Below are positions 50,701 to 63,957 of a stretch of DNA of 64,000 nucleotides, piece by piece; the stretch's first letter is position 1; every line of letters starts with the position of its first letter. The DNA comes from Gonapodya sp. JEL0774 (Eukaryota > Monoblepharomycota > Monoblepharidomycetes > Monoblepharidales > Gonapodyaceae), in assembly GCA_027604505.1 (NCBI GenBank), contig JADIIX010000094.1, forward strand, positions 24,703 to 88,702, written 5' to 3'. Below the pieces are notes generated by a model that was not told the origin of the DNA, made no database searches, and was given only the letters and a program-made list of their open reading frames with translations. A program made the position numbers and the translations under genes.

Positions 50701-53700
50701 CCTCAAGTCACAATTCCTTTTAAATTGACTGTAAGATTCTTCACACAGTAGTTGTGATCCATGCCTCATGTAGTCTCCATGGTTATCACAGATTGAAAAG
50801 GGATGGGGTCAATTTTTGTTTCCAGGAACAAGCACAATTGGGTCAAACTTTGTTGATCCGATGGACACAAAGGTGATCACAGCTCAAAGAATTGATTTAT
50901 ATGGCAGATACAGCTACTGGAATGAGTTTAAAGCTGACCGCACAGATGAGCTAATTATGAATGTTGGGGTGAGTTAGCATGTGAGAGCAGGAGACCTGCT
51001 TTAATATTCCTCACTCATATTTTAGGGTGATGGAATCCACCTAAAGCTATACGGCTTTGTTGTCACATATATTCTCATTCTGAAAGAGAATTATTTGGGT
51101 TCCTCATTGTCTTTTTTGACAGTTGATGAATATAGGAAACGTATGGCAGATCCAGTTCATGCTGAGGAACAAAAGAAATATCAGGGGTTTGCCAAGGGCA
51201 ATTCAAATTTTTTTGATGTCCGCATTGATCTTGGTATCCATGATTTCACAGTTCTATTGCCAGAAAACCTTTATTCTTGCTCACAATACTCAACTATCCA
51301 CACACAGGAGATCAAGGTAGATTTACGTACAAATGATTCATATATGGGTCAGTTATTTTCTTTACACTCTTTTTTTACACCACTACGCAAATTTAAATTT
51401 GCTCTCTGTACTCAGATGTCACCACCAATTCTAGCCCTTTATGTTGGACTTACAGCAAAGAGTCTGAGTCTCCAATGACACAGATTGTTGGACAACCAGG
51501 TGGCACTACTATACTTGTGGAGGATTTTTACTTGCATGCACACAGGTTGTTTGGACCTCAACCTGAAAATGCTGTATATGCAGTGGATTATCAAATTTGC
51601 GGGAGCTCCATCCAAGGAGAGATCCAACCTGCTTTTGTGCTTCATATTCTAGCATTTTCAAGGGCCTTTGCTGTTCACCTTGCAGACTTAGAAAACATTA
51701 TAGTGCCTAGACCTACATTGAATGACTTCACCTCTGCCCATATATTTGTGAGCACTGCACATCTCTTGCTGTGGGGTGCAAATAGCTGCACATTACTTGA
51801 GCTGAAGAATGGCTTGGAGCTCCAATACAACAATTTGGTATCTTGTATGCAAACATCAAGGGTAGAACTCCTGGTACCATCAGTTCTTGCCTACCTTCTT
51901 GTGTCAGATTCTGATAAAGGGTTATCAGTGAGTTACTTGTCACCACCCCTGCCAATTGATATGGAGTGCAAAATAACTTATAAAATTTTCCTGAAGGTCT
52001 CAGAGGAACTTTGGAAGGAAGTTGCTTATTGCAAATCTGGCATGGAAATCTCCATGTTTGAGGGAACATCAGATTGGAAATTGAAACAAGAACAGCAATG
52101 TCACTACTTAGTACAAAATGATAAAATGAGTCAGAGATGCACCTATCTCTATTTGAGGGACTCTTACAACATTGAAGGTATTTACATTTTAATACACTCA
52201 CATTATTTGTTCTGATCACTAATAATTGAGTAGTTTTAAAATCAACTTTGAAGCTATATGAGGCAGAAAACACAAATACTCACTTCTTGCCTAAGTTTTC
52301 TGCTCCAGCTGGTCAGTCCTTACCTCTCATTAGCAAAACAAAATATCTGACCAGTTTATGATTAGTCCCCAATCCATTCTTTAAAGGGTCATTTGTGGAA
52401 TATGGGAGGAGTATATCTGAACTTAATCTTGGAGGAATAGGATTTCGACAGAAATATACTTCTGAGGACATAGTACAATTGTGAGTGTCAAGCGAGGTTT
52501 GGGAAAGGTAGGATGTCCCACAACAAATGCTCTTTGCAGACCTGATTTGACACAACATGTTCCTGATAGTGAGTCATATCTCATCAATTGAATTGCATTT
52601 ACTAACCAGGGCTGTGGTTTTAGCTTATCAACATGGTATCAAACACCAAGGTGTGAATGATAAACTGCCCTATGAAGCATACCTCCAACAGTTTGTGTAC
52701 CATTCCACTAACAATTTGGACAATAGTCCAATATTTGTTGTCAACAGCTTCCCAGGGTTTCTTCCTGTTAATGTGAGTACACAGATCAAACATCTCAAAT
52801 TAGATTAAATATTTTACATCTGTCCCATTCCCAGCACAGTTTAGTGGACATGCGGAATGAAATTTTCAGTAAAACCAACAATAGCAACAAGCATGACTGC
52901 CATGAACATAAATTGTTTCATATCATTCACTCTGATAGTGGAATATGGTGTCAATCCTCATTTTCTGTCTACCCCACAATCTTGATGCTGACACCAGCAT
53001 GTTTTCAAATACTGGAAGACCTCATCAAAAATTTAGGATCTCAGGTGTGCATCCTTCTGTTTGGAAAGTCTGTCATGTTGCACTGAACAATGTCACTGTC
53101 ACCTGAAAAGCATCCACAGAACTTTGAGACTGAAATTGATAAAATCCACTTTGAAACTCTCCAGTTGCAAGAATCTGTTAGAGCAAAGGTGCAACAATCA
53201 ATAAACACATCAGGCATCTGCATTGACCTCAGTGCTGCAAATGTTATAGTTCTTCAGGACGTGACATTCCCTGAGGACCACACTCTGGTAGATGATCCAA
53301 TTAATCAGATTCACAAAGCTACAAATTATTCAAGTGCAAGGTTATCATTACTGGATGTGTCAATCAAATCCATGACTGCGACTTTGGCAGTCACAGTTGA
53401 AGACAATCCCCTGACCTTAACCAAGAAGATTGTTAGTAGCACTGCTGATGGTGCTGTGAATTCCATCAAAGCCAGTGTTCGCTACTTTAATGAGGCTGAG
53501 GAAGCAAATATTTCAGGGCTACCAGAAGATTCAAATAATAACATGTTGGGACTTATGGGGTTTGGACGTTTAGACAGTGTTCCTGTTGTTCTGGATCTCC
53601 TCTCTATTCCTTTGCAGTGGGTATTGCAATTTCAGGATTCAAGCAACACAAAACCTGCATTGCAATCTATGTTTTATGTTGGAAATATAAGATTGGCTTT

Positions 53701-56700
53701 GATAAATCAGACAATGGAGATTCTGTTTGGATCTGCTCAAAGCTGGAAAACATTTTTGGAGCGCTTAGAGCTCATAATGACTAGGTTTCATGCTCAGAAA
53801 GCTTTATGGGTTCAAAGTGTTCTGACTGCCATTGCTGAAAACTCCACCACAACAGGTGACCCAGCATTCTTGACTCAGCCCTCTGCGCTGTGGAGACTTG
53901 GGGACAGAACATTCCAAAGAGATATCAACTGGAAGCTTTTACATCACATTCGATTTTGCTATGGGGCCATTCCTGCCAATTTGAGAAGCAGTATTATAGA
54001 GAAGCCAGATATAGTAGTGTCCTCTGAATTGGGATCCAGTCAGCTACTAGCAAGACTTGCAACAAGCTGGGCTGCGTGGAGAAATTGGGAGATTACTACA
54101 CTTCCTGATGTTCCACTCTTACAGAAAGTTTATGGCAGGACTGAACTTAGGGATGATATAAGCTTATTTGGGAAACTTATTGATGAGACAGCTATAAACT
54201 CAGTTGCCAGATTTAGTATTCAAGAGTTTAACTTCTCAATTGTGGACTTACACAGTGAAGAGCAGTCCAATAATGTGGTAATTGGACCTATGACCTTTGA
54301 GGCAAGAGCTGTACGGCGTGACACCATCCTTCCAGAGGGGCTAAAACAGGATTTTCAGTCAGATAACTTGTCACTAACTTCAGAGGTCCCACAGTTTGGG
54401 ACAAAGGCAAGGGAAAGCTTAGATTTAACAACCCTGGATGGCATGCAGTCATCATTCCTTGGGCCTGAATGCTACAACCTTCTCTGCAATGCCAAAGTGA
54501 TGTCAATAGTAATGAGTTTGAACCCTAATGTGCTGGCCTTTGGGAAGCATGTCCTGAGAGTCTATAGATGGTTCAATTTGCGCACAACTCAGCAGAAAAA
54601 GAGGTCAACCAGTAGTTCCACAGCACCTGCAAGGCAGAGGGTAAAAAGTGCCCTTGCCTCCTTACTGCATGGAAATTGTCAGATTATTCTTGAAGGAGCT
54701 GGAATTGTGGATTCTTTGGTTTTATATGCTTCATCCCAGTCATTACATGCCAAAATTGCATTTGAAGACATTACAACAACTACACTTCACTTTCACTTCA
54801 CAGGAGAAAAACCTCCTTTTTTGGGGAAAGGGACACAAAGAAGAGATGACAAATCAACCAATATGGAGAGACTTTTTCACAACACTTTTGGTCACTTTGC
54901 AATGCTACAAATTGCTGTTCTGGAAAAATCATATCGCACAACAGACTCAGATGAGCTTGTGGCAGCAGAGCTTACAGGTGGATCACTGGTTGCTACCATA
55001 AGCCAGATTCTACCCCCACCAGGAAGACAGTCACAGTCTGTTGAGGGCATTCCAATTGAGCGTGTCAGTATCCTGAATGTTGTGGATACCTTAATGCTTC
55101 GTATGCCGAAAAGTGTCCTGAATTTATATTCTTTTTTGGAGCGATGGAGAGATGAAAACATTCCTAAATATGATTTTCTATTTCAAGAAATGATCCGTGA
55201 ACTGGATGGAGGACCAATAGAGCCTTCTTCAGGACCATCAAATACTCTGTCCAAAATCAATGTAACTTCATGGGACACAAGAGACTACAGTGTACAGGGT
55301 CGATTGACAAATTTATTACTTGAATCTGATCTACTGCAAACACTGGAATGTACATACTCCTTGATGGACCTTGTCCTTTTTGTTGATACAATAAGGGATC
55401 GTAACACCAAGAAAGGTGTTAAGTCAAAGAATGCTTCTGTATGGTCTGAACTAGATTTTTCTGTGTGTGTTTCCAAGCAAGAAGTCATACTCGTTACTCA
55501 TCCAAAGGATTCATCAGAGCTCAGTGGAAACTATCTTGAAGCAGTAGGGGTGCATTCCTCTAATTTTCAGATTCCTGCCATTGTAGCGTTCTGTTTTATT
55601 AAGTTCCCAGCTTTGGTGCTTGATAATAATAATGGGCAAAAGCAAGGTCTTCAGAGCACTAGGGTGGATGCCTATATTCTTCTTGACCCTATCAAAACCA
55701 TCTTGAATGTCAGGATGATTGATCAACTCCTGATGGCTCAGTCTATTATTGGTTCAGAAGTTAATGATCTATTGGATACTTTTGTATTCTCTTCTCAGAG
55801 GAAGATTGCCAGGCTTTCAGAGCAGCCAACTAAGAAAACAGAGAAAGACCCTGGAATGGCCTTTGCAGTCAAAATCATTCTAAATGGTGTTTCTGTTGGT
55901 GCAACAAGCCCCTCCAACACATTGCTTTTTGACTCTAATGTGCTAGAGGCATTTGCAACAAACCGTACAGACTCATGGTATGGAAAATCTCAAAGCGCAA
56001 TTTTATGGCGAATAGCTGCTAGTGGGACATCTCTGAATTTCACCCAAAAATTTCGGATAAAAGGAGAGATCCCTTTGCCAAGCAGTGACTCTGAATCTTA
56101 CTTGATTGCAAGTGTTGCCCTGGACTTTGTTTCTCAAAACTTTTCAAGGCCTGGAACAGCTGCCATCAAGCTTCAAGAGTGGAGCAGGGAAGAATTTTTA
56201 TTTGCATTTGAAAAGCTGTTCAGTGTTATGCATCCCATAGCATTGGGAAAGCTTGTTGACTTTTGGGTTTTCTACTCTAATGAACTGAATAGGCGAAAGG
56301 AGCTCAGGAATGTACACATTCGCAAGCTGCAAGAAAACACCCAGCAACTATTAAAATCAATAAATGTTGATCTTCCCAAGTATCAAAACATAAAAACAAC
56401 TTCCTTATTTGCACAGAAGCGAATTGTGGTTGATATTGGACGAATTGGGGTAGCTATACCCCTGGATATTATTGATGAGGGTCACACTGGGGCACTACCT
56501 GTTTCACACATTGAGAGAGATAAAAACCGTGCTTTTCTTCTTTCCATGAAGAGTGTGAGACTTGAAACAGACAGCTTAAATAGTAGTCAAGCAACAGTGA
56601 AAGACTTGTGTTTCCAGTTCGTTTTGAGGTTTGACCAGACAAATGAGAAACACTTCCAGCCAGGATCTCATCCAGCAATTAATCGAATGGTCCTTCCAGA

Positions 56701-59602
56701 TATTGGAGGAGAAGTGAAATTGATTAAAGAGCAAGGGAAGAAGACTTTAATTTGGGCAGATGCCTCTGTTGCTGGGTTTGAGCTTGATATGGATTCTTCA
56801 TTGGGAGCTTCTGTGCACACTTTGACTGAACTGTACAGGCAAGGCAGGGATAAAGTACTTGGGTTCCTTCCAACTCATGGGATAAGCTCAGAAGTTAGTC
56901 AAAAAGATGTTGGGTCTACAGTAGTAAAGGATCTGCTTGAGGATTCTCAGAGTATGTCTGACATACTATTACTGGAAACAGAGGCACGATTTGAGTTTAA
57001 AACTGGAAGTAAAGTCAGAATTCATATGAGGCGACCTTCACAGGGAAAGTTTGATTCAGGTCTCAGAACTCGAAATCTTGGAACTCAGCAGCTTGACAGC
57101 AAAACTGCCTCAGAAACAAGGCGCGGTGTTGATCTTGGAATCCACCAGCTAATAGTACCTGGTGTGAAGCTGCGACTAAGTTCCTCCACTCCATTTGGTC
57201 AAACCATGTCAACTGAGCCAACTATGGAATCCAGACGAATGCATGCAGAAATTTCTGTTGAGAAAAGTGAGAATGTGGTACACTCAGCACTTGTTGGGTT
57301 TGTGAAGGAGATATCAGCCAGTATGCAACCTACTCTCAGTGTGCTGTCCAGGCAAGGCTCCACATCAGAAGGGGGAGCTGCACATTCTTTCAGCAGATCT
57401 CACGCAATTGCTTCCACTTCAACTCAGCAAATGGCAACACTAGAAAGATTGAATTCTTTCAGAAGGTTACATTCAGTAATTACAGTGATGTTCCAGCTTG
57501 AAGAAACAAAATTAGATTTGAGTTGCCAACCTCTTTCCAAAACAATTGGAAGCCTTATGGTCAACACTTCCAGTGTTCTTGTTTCTCTCACAAGAGATGA
57601 TGATAATAAAATCTCAGTGTCCTCTATTGGACGTGTTGGCAGTGTTTTTGTGAGATTGAGACATGCATACTCACCTGAGGACTGTTTCAGGGGTCAAATT
57701 GCACCAATATCAGTCAATTCTGTGACTTTAAATAAGCCTTCTGTACCAGGTGGTAATACTTTGGTTCAGTTCTTCATACCAAACATCACTGGAGATTTCA
57801 ACATCCGCCACCTTCATGACTTTTATGTGTTTCAGCTCACCTGGCTGGCAGGTCTTGACACATTAAGTGTGACGCCACCCTCTGCATCCACAGGTAATCT
57901 TCCAAGGGCAGATTCGAATCATCCTATTACAAGTGTGAATCTGAGGAAAGTCATCCCAGCAACACATCAGCCACAATCATATCACCTTGTTGGGAGTCTT
58001 GGAAGTGCAACCATCACTGCTGATTTAGGGCAGGCAGTTGGGAAGACTGAGTTCCTTTGGAAACGTACCCTGTTTCAAATATCACAAATTGCTAGATTGG
58101 GTAGATGCGAGGGGAGGGAGCTATTTGTCACTATTGAATCCTTGAGTCTTGATTCCAATGGTCGTTTAAGTGGTGCTTCAATCATAAAAGATATCACTTT
58201 GCATGTGGGCACTGTTGAAGTTCTTAAGGATGATCCATCATTCCAACCAGAACCAGAAGCCCTGAGGTTAGATTTAGACATCACCTCATTGTCATCAAAC
58301 CTTGAATACCAGTATGAAAGGATCCTACTGGCTGAGTTTGGGCCATTATCACTTCACTTATCAGATAGGAACTTGGTTCCGACAGACGCACAAACATTAT
58401 CGGCATCAATCACAGTGTCACTTAAAAATGCACAGGGAGTTATGTCCAGGCGCTCCATGCCAGCATTACTAAATGTTCAAAAACGACTTCAACTCCTTGC
58501 AGAAGAGAAGGAGGCGTATGCTAAATCTCTCCTTGCTGATTCACATACAACATCTGGTTTAGCTGAATCTTATGGCTTTCAAACAACAGACCATGGTTTT
58601 TTGTCAGGCTCAGAGAACACACCTGTGTCATTTATGAAGAAAATATTCTCAAATGGAACACCATTTCATACATTGGGTGGCAAGGTTGATTTACACGTTA
58701 TGAATGTGAGCTTTACCTTTTTTAAGCACACATTCCGGGATGGAGATGGAGTACAGCTTGGAATGAAAAATGTACAAATTGTTGTGGACTTAAAAATACC
58801 AGTACTCATTTCTGGAAAATTTGACCAATCCACACACTTGGCAGTGGGAGTATTGTGTTTGCAACGCTCCTTTGGAAAAGCAATCAGTCCAACAGAAGAA
58901 CGTGACTGGGTTCCACAGCAATGGTTTGAACATATTGATGGCTTCAGCAGAAAAAATGTGATAATGGTACCAAGCTCAACTGTGGACTTCAAAGGAGCAG
59001 TGCAAAGGGCAGATAAAAGCCGTGTGGAATATTCTCTCAAGGCTAATTTCTCTGCCCCTATTGATGTTGCCTTAAACTTTTCACTATATCGGTATCTAAT
59101 TACCTTGTGGCAAGTTTATATGAAGGCTTTGGAATCAAATGATGATGGAGGTCAAGATGGAACTGCAGATTTGAGAAATATGGACAATAAAGCCGAAGGT
59201 CAAAAAAAGGTTGTAAGGAGTGGGTCACCATCACAGGTTGTGATACCAAAGCTGTCAGATCAAGTTTTCAAATTTAAAGATGATTCCTCACCCTCAAATG
59301 AGAGCAGTGGAATTGTGGATTCTGATGATTATCATGGTGTGCAAACTGATGTGCCACATTCAGATTCTTTGGAAATAGAATTTGTGGCAACTGGCCCTGT
59401 GGAGTTCTATCCTCACTTGCAGGTTACTGGTGAAGCAACTCCCAAAGAGTGGCTTGACTGGTTGAAGGGGACAAAGGAGGCAATTCCAAAGGTCATTTTC
59501 CATGGGGTTACAGAACACGCTGAAGCTTCCATCAAGTTTGCAGTGTGGGTCTGGAAGCAGCTGACTGTCTCATCAACTAACTCAAAAAACAGAATCAAGT
59601 AG
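47744..59602 (+). CDS. CSF1: CSF1 / BLTP1-type bridge-like lipid transfer protein, 3438 aa, 20 exons
   Basis: Giant rod-shaped lipid-transfer protein of the ER and its contact sites, with roles in PE supply for GPI anchors and low-temperature growth in yeast. Exons: 47744..47777, 47893..48051, 48352..48498, 48633..48791, 48826..49073, 49172..49302, 49362..49624, 49699..50231, 50293..50566, 50606..50730, 50792..50968, 51026..51347, 51416..51927, 51997..52177, 52234..52311, 52387..52480, 52540..52568, 52624..52772, 52835..53044, 53111..59602. The N terminus has one membrane helix (about residues 18-38), then RIIRLYTWKRYNAMVEI, SISPLSGKFFFRNLRY, GLYLEGFEWFIYNRSPAYD and VIVHYGPWADRQR, hallmarks of fungal Csf1. 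The C terminus contains ATPKEWLDWLKGTKE. The protein is longer than yeast Csf1 (2958). The first 5.4 kb hold 19 introns and the last 6.5 kb none. Five introns end in AAG. Confidence 0.93.
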
Positions 59603-60708
59603 TGAGATCCAATGAAACTTAGCACTTGTGAATTGTAAGTGTGCTTAAGCATCCCCAGTCCTAAAATACAACTGTCTAGTCTTCACAACCTCTTCCTATT
59701 TCACATCTCAGATGCATCCTATTAATTTGACTCCTGGACTCAAATAGATACATTGTACAACCAGATTTGTTTCACGTTTTTGATGATTAGAAAATGTTTT
59801 GTGGTTCACATGTCATCCATGTACCCTGTGGGAGTGAGAGGGGCACAGGCCCTGGCCCTTGACCTAAGCTCACTAAACATGGAGGTTACAAGTTACAAAT
59901 ACTCCAGTAAGCATAATGTACCATAACCTCACACGGAGTTTAGTACACTTGCAAAATCTCTCCACACACTCCCATTAGATTTCCAACCTGCTGGGCCAAA
60001 AACCTGGACCAACCCCAGCCTATTCCCCAGGTCCAGCTAGGTACACTGCTTTTTGTGACTTAGATCCCAGTCATGTCCGAGTCACAGAAATTGTTGTTAC
60101 TGGCAGGTCGGGTTCTTCATACTCATGACCCACTCTGACCCAGCTGACCCAAGTATGAAAATGAGCAGTGTTTCCAAATGCATAGGCATGAGTACTTAGT
60201 ATTGTGTTCAGTTTTTTCTTGTGTAATACAAAGAAGAGGTTCTTTTTGTGTTTCATCATGTGGTGTCCACATGCTAATCTTTAATTCACCCACAAATCCA
60301 TCAAAAGCATCAAAAGCTCTTGGAAAAAACGGGACAAGACTTTGGAATGCAAAGATTGGTGATTCACAGACCCAAAACAGATGTGACAGACATGTTTGAC
60401 ACTTTTTCTAGCTTGAAACAGGTCATGCAGCTATGATGCCCTGCTCATGGAGTCTAGAGAGCAACAAGTGAATAAAATTGTGGTGCTGATAGCCTGAGGA
60501 CACTGGACAGCATTCTTTAGAATTAGGTGAGTGAAACAGTGTGGCAACACTGTTGGGGCACTTTTGTGAGCAACTATGCTTGCGTGATGAGGGTTGCTGC
60601 CTCCAAAACAACTACCAACTATCCAAAATTTGGGGGGTTGGTTGTTCCACAGATCTGTTAAGGAGTAGTCTCAGTGGACTGTTTGGAGCAGCAGACACCT
60701 TTAAACAG
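59603..60708. other. CSF1 3' flank and intergenic, 1.1 kb
   Basis: No family-level coding signal. The right part (60500-60700) probably holds the promoter or an unrecognised first exon of the methyltransferase-like gene, because the first exon I can support begins at a splice acceptor. Confidence 0.35.
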
Positions 60709-63037
60709 ATCAAACGCCCTCAGTGTCTGCAGATTTACCCCACATGGATCTTAACCCCAAAGATGTGAGTGACCTGTTGCTGTCAATTTGATTATGGCTT
60801 ACATTCATTAGCCAAACTGGTAGTTGGATCTTACTGTTGAACTCGAGGAAGACAACAACCCTAAAGGGGCTTCAAAACCCTCAAAGGAAGAGACTGAAGC
60901 TACCCCGAAACAGAAGGTAGGTGAAGGGTATTAATTCCTTGGTACGTTTGCTAACATGTGTTATTTAGAAACAGCGTGAGAGTCGCAAGCTCATAAATCC
61001 TATCACCCTCCCCACCACCCATCTTGTGGAACCCGATCAACTTGAGGCAGCGCTTACAGCATTTGCGACTGAACAAGGTGCGAATCATTCGGTTTTCATA
61101 ATCGATTTCCCTAACCCGGAAGATGCAGACAAATCGAGACCGGTGAGTGTTGCATGTAATTTCGCTTCGATATATTATTGACGCACTAATGTTCCTGAAG
61201 TCTTTGGCCCCGAGATTACAAGCGAAACTGCGTGGACTCCGACTCATTGCGCTTAACAAGGTTCTGAAGCAAGGTGGGGTACTCATTGAGGTAAGTGGTC
61301 TGTTCTTTTGTACTATCACACATTACTGATACATGTTCATCAGCGAATTGACATGTCCGAGTTTGCCGCTATGAAGTCTGACTATCTGACTGCTGGTGCG
61401 CCCACCTCTGCCACTGTGCACTTCGCTTTCCAGTCTGCCCCTGCCTCGAAAGGCAACCTTCCTGATGACAGCACCCTGTTCGACGCCACCAATGATGTTA
61501 CCCACTACGCTGTCACATCTACATCACCAGCATCGCTCAACTGGTCACAGGGATTGTCTTGGCATCGATCATGGGCGAACTCGAATCTGTGTGGCCCATG
61601 CACAGTTCCTGATCTCAATGTTGTGGTGAGTTATCTATCGTTGATTAGCCACCGATATCCTATTCTCACTTACTATCAATTATTTTTTGACAGAAATACG
61701 TGATACTGTCCCAGTCCAAGAAGAGCGAGAAGAAACTCCCGTATTTCACACGGCAAACTCCAAGCGCACTTTGGATGGAGCTTATCACCCTAGTAAGTAA
61801 TCCGGGTGATGGAGTTGTATTGCCTAGTGTCGGGACAGGAAGCGCTGCTACAGCGTGTGCCATTCTGGGGCGCACGTGCAACGCTTGGGTTTTCGACATC
61901 GAATTTCGCGGGAACCTCGAGAAACATTTTCTTGCAATTGATAGTCTGTTACGGGAGGACGCGGGGAAGACATTGGAAAGGTGAGTGACAGTATTTGCAT
62001 TACATTTCTGGTGTTTGATTTCTCTAACCCCCAACTAGATTGATCCAAGACAAGGATTTTCTACGGTACACCTTGTCCACTAGGTGCACCCCGATTGCCT
62101 CGCCGCCGGTCAAGAGCAGTAACCTCTCGGCCAAGAAAATCGCAAATGTCCCCTCCTCGCCCACGGCTCCGAGTACACTTATTGATGTCCCGCCAGCTCG
62201 TAAGTAATGGTTTGATCATCATGTTTTGCACTTTAATGCTAACAAGCTACCTAATACTCTTTCTACAGAGCAATCCCAGCCTGGTTCTGGTCATGGACGC
62301 CGTGTGCAACGTTAGTACCAAATTGCATGTTGGCTGCTGCAACTTTGTGCTCATACCTGGGTTTTGCTTCACAGAACGTAATCCCTACATTGATAATGAG
62401 GCAGAGGTTGAAGGAGGTGAAGATGGATCCGAAGGTATGCATCCAAACTCTTGTTACTTCTACTGTTTGGTCTGCTCAACTGCTGTGTTTTGCAGGTAGT
62501 CACACCGATGAAGAGACCCCATCCTACAAGGATATGATCAATGATGGGGATGAAGGTGAAGGTGAAGATGACCAGGGCGAGCCTGCAGATGTGGATGAAG
62601 GGGACAGTGAGGAGGAGAGCAAATACGATGGTAAGTTCGCATTTTACTTGAACCTGGCTGTTGTCGTTTAACATTGTCTATGTGGATGAAAATGCTCCAA
62701 AGCCTACCCAACCTCCTGTCCAACCACCCGCACCTGCAGCCAGGGGAGCTCACCGTGAACGTGCTCAGGAGTCAGACTCTGGTGAGTACACATTCTTGCC
62801 CTGTTGGTCGCTGCATGGTCGCTTCTTACTGTCTCTATTTGACTAGAACCTAAACCAAAGCGTCAACGCCTCGTACAAACACGGGGGGCAGACTGGGGTG
62901 GTTGCGGGATGAGGAGAGGTAGTGCAAGTGGGAACACGCGAGGTAGTCCTGGGGGAAAGGGGTTGGAGCGCCGGGTCTGTATAGACTTCAGACTTATATC
63001 ATGGCATAGTTCCTCACTGAAATTAATATACTTTTGA
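60709..63037 (+). CDS. Methyltransferase-like protein with degenerate motifs and acidic tail; 5' end unresolved
   Basis: Exons 60709..60764, 60824..60916, 60969..61142, 61201..61290, 61344..61625, 61694..61980, 62039..62199, 62269..62310, 62375..62434, 62496..62630, ~62686..62781, 62847..63037. The order FIIDFPNPED (position of the DPPY catalytic motif), NKVLKQGGVLIE (the conserved Leu-Lys-x-Gly-Gly strand) and then LVSNPGDGVVLPSVGTGSAA (SAM-binding Gly-rich loop) is that of beta-class, circularly permuted DNA amino-methyltransferases. Both key motifs are altered: DPPY reads DFPN, and D-P-F-x-G-x-G reads P-S-V-G-T-G. A long Asp/Glu-rich tail, a Pro-rich piece and a basic end (EPKPKRQRL) follow. 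The junction 62630-62686 lacks an obvious AG acceptor, so the acidic tail may be broken there. The start codon was not found. Activity on DNA cannot be assumed. Confidence 0.6.
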
Positions 63038-63104
63038 TACAAATATTTGTCTTCCATATTATTGATCTAGGGGTGGGGGGTGCAAAAAACGTGACACAAG
63101 GACC

Positions 63105-63354
63105 TTGGTTCTGCTGGGTTTCACGCTCATTTGCTCCTCCATGTCACACGCCAACAGCATTCTACCAAATCGACCAAGAACCTCAGGGAAGATTCTTTGC
63201 TCTACAGCGCCACCTGCTTGTTTCCTCAAAATCTCCCTTGTCTCTCAACTGGTCCACAGGTTCCAAGTGGCGCTGTTCATGGGCATCGACCAATGTCTTG
63301 GGTCCACATGTTGTGCCTGAATCAGACATATTAGAGAGGTTGCGCAGAATTTAG
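63105..63354 (+). pseudogene. Diverged duplicate of a segment of the methyltransferase-like gene
   Basis: One open frame gives LLVSSKSP, SLNWSTGSKWRCSWASTN and VLGPHVVPE, which lines up with YAVTSTSP, SLNWSQGLSWHRSWANSN and LCGPCTVPD encoded at about 61512-61616 in the upstream gene. The nucleotide match (ctcaactggtc.cagg) is also visible. The frame ends LERLRRI with a TAG at 63352-63354. No methyltransferase motif I follows it. It may be a tandem-duplication relic or an exon of the downstream HMG-box gene. Confidence 0.45.
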
Positions 63355-63575
63355 TTATCACGACTTTGGTGCACACAAGGTATGTGGCACGAGGGAAAAT
63401 ATTGGGAGCCCGAATTGGGAGCACAAAACTCTGCTTGTTTGACTCGTAAAATCGACTGCGATTGGACTGATTTTTTCACACTACTGTAATACAATAATGC
63501 TGAATATATTTCAAGAGTCAATTTGTGACAAATACAATTGAGTCACTCGCAACGCAACCCTGGTTTTTCGCCCAG

Positions 63576-63957
63576 CAGCGATTCTGATGACCCGGATTTG
63601 CACGGTGAGAGTGCATTTGTAAAAGATTTCTCGGTTGCAGTCACAAATTAATACCATAAATGTGGTGTTTCTTCATGTTGTTGGTCTCTGTGTGTTCCAG
63701 GTGCTGTCCCCGCGCCTGACAAGAAGACAACTGAGTCATTACCAACCCACAAGCCAGGAACTGCCCGAAAGAGGCCCGGACGTCCCCGCCAACCTGCATC
63801 GTCTCAGAAAAAGGTGAAGCCGCCGCTGTCGGGCTTTGCTTTGTTCCGGAAGTCAAAGGAGAAGGAGGTCAGGCACAATCATCCGGAGTATGGATTCGGG
63901 ATGGTTGGAGCTACAATCGGAGATATGTGGACTAAGATGACAGAAGAGGAGAAGGAG
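63576..63957 (+). CDS. HMG-box protein with AT-hook, partial (runs off the window)
   Basis: Exons 63576..63604 and 63701..63957 are supported. The frame reads SSDSDDPDLHG, an AT-hook (RKRPGRPRQP), then an HMG box: VKPPLSGFALFRKSKEKE, EYGFGMVGATIGDMWTKM and TEEEKE, ending at a GTAAGT donor at 63958. The Pro-Leu-Ser-Gly-Phe start and the two Trp/Phe positions are those of HMGB-type DNA-bending domains. The 5' part is unresolved and could be continuous with exons upstream, including the duplicated segment at 63105-63354. The 3' part lies beyond 64000. Confidence 0.75.

Noticed and set aside
61793-61798. GTAAGT inside the methyltransferase-like exon, a perfect-looking donor
   Set aside because: Reading through encodes SNPGDGVVLPSVGTGSAA, the expected Gly-rich loop region; splicing here would delete it and no matching acceptor restores frame.
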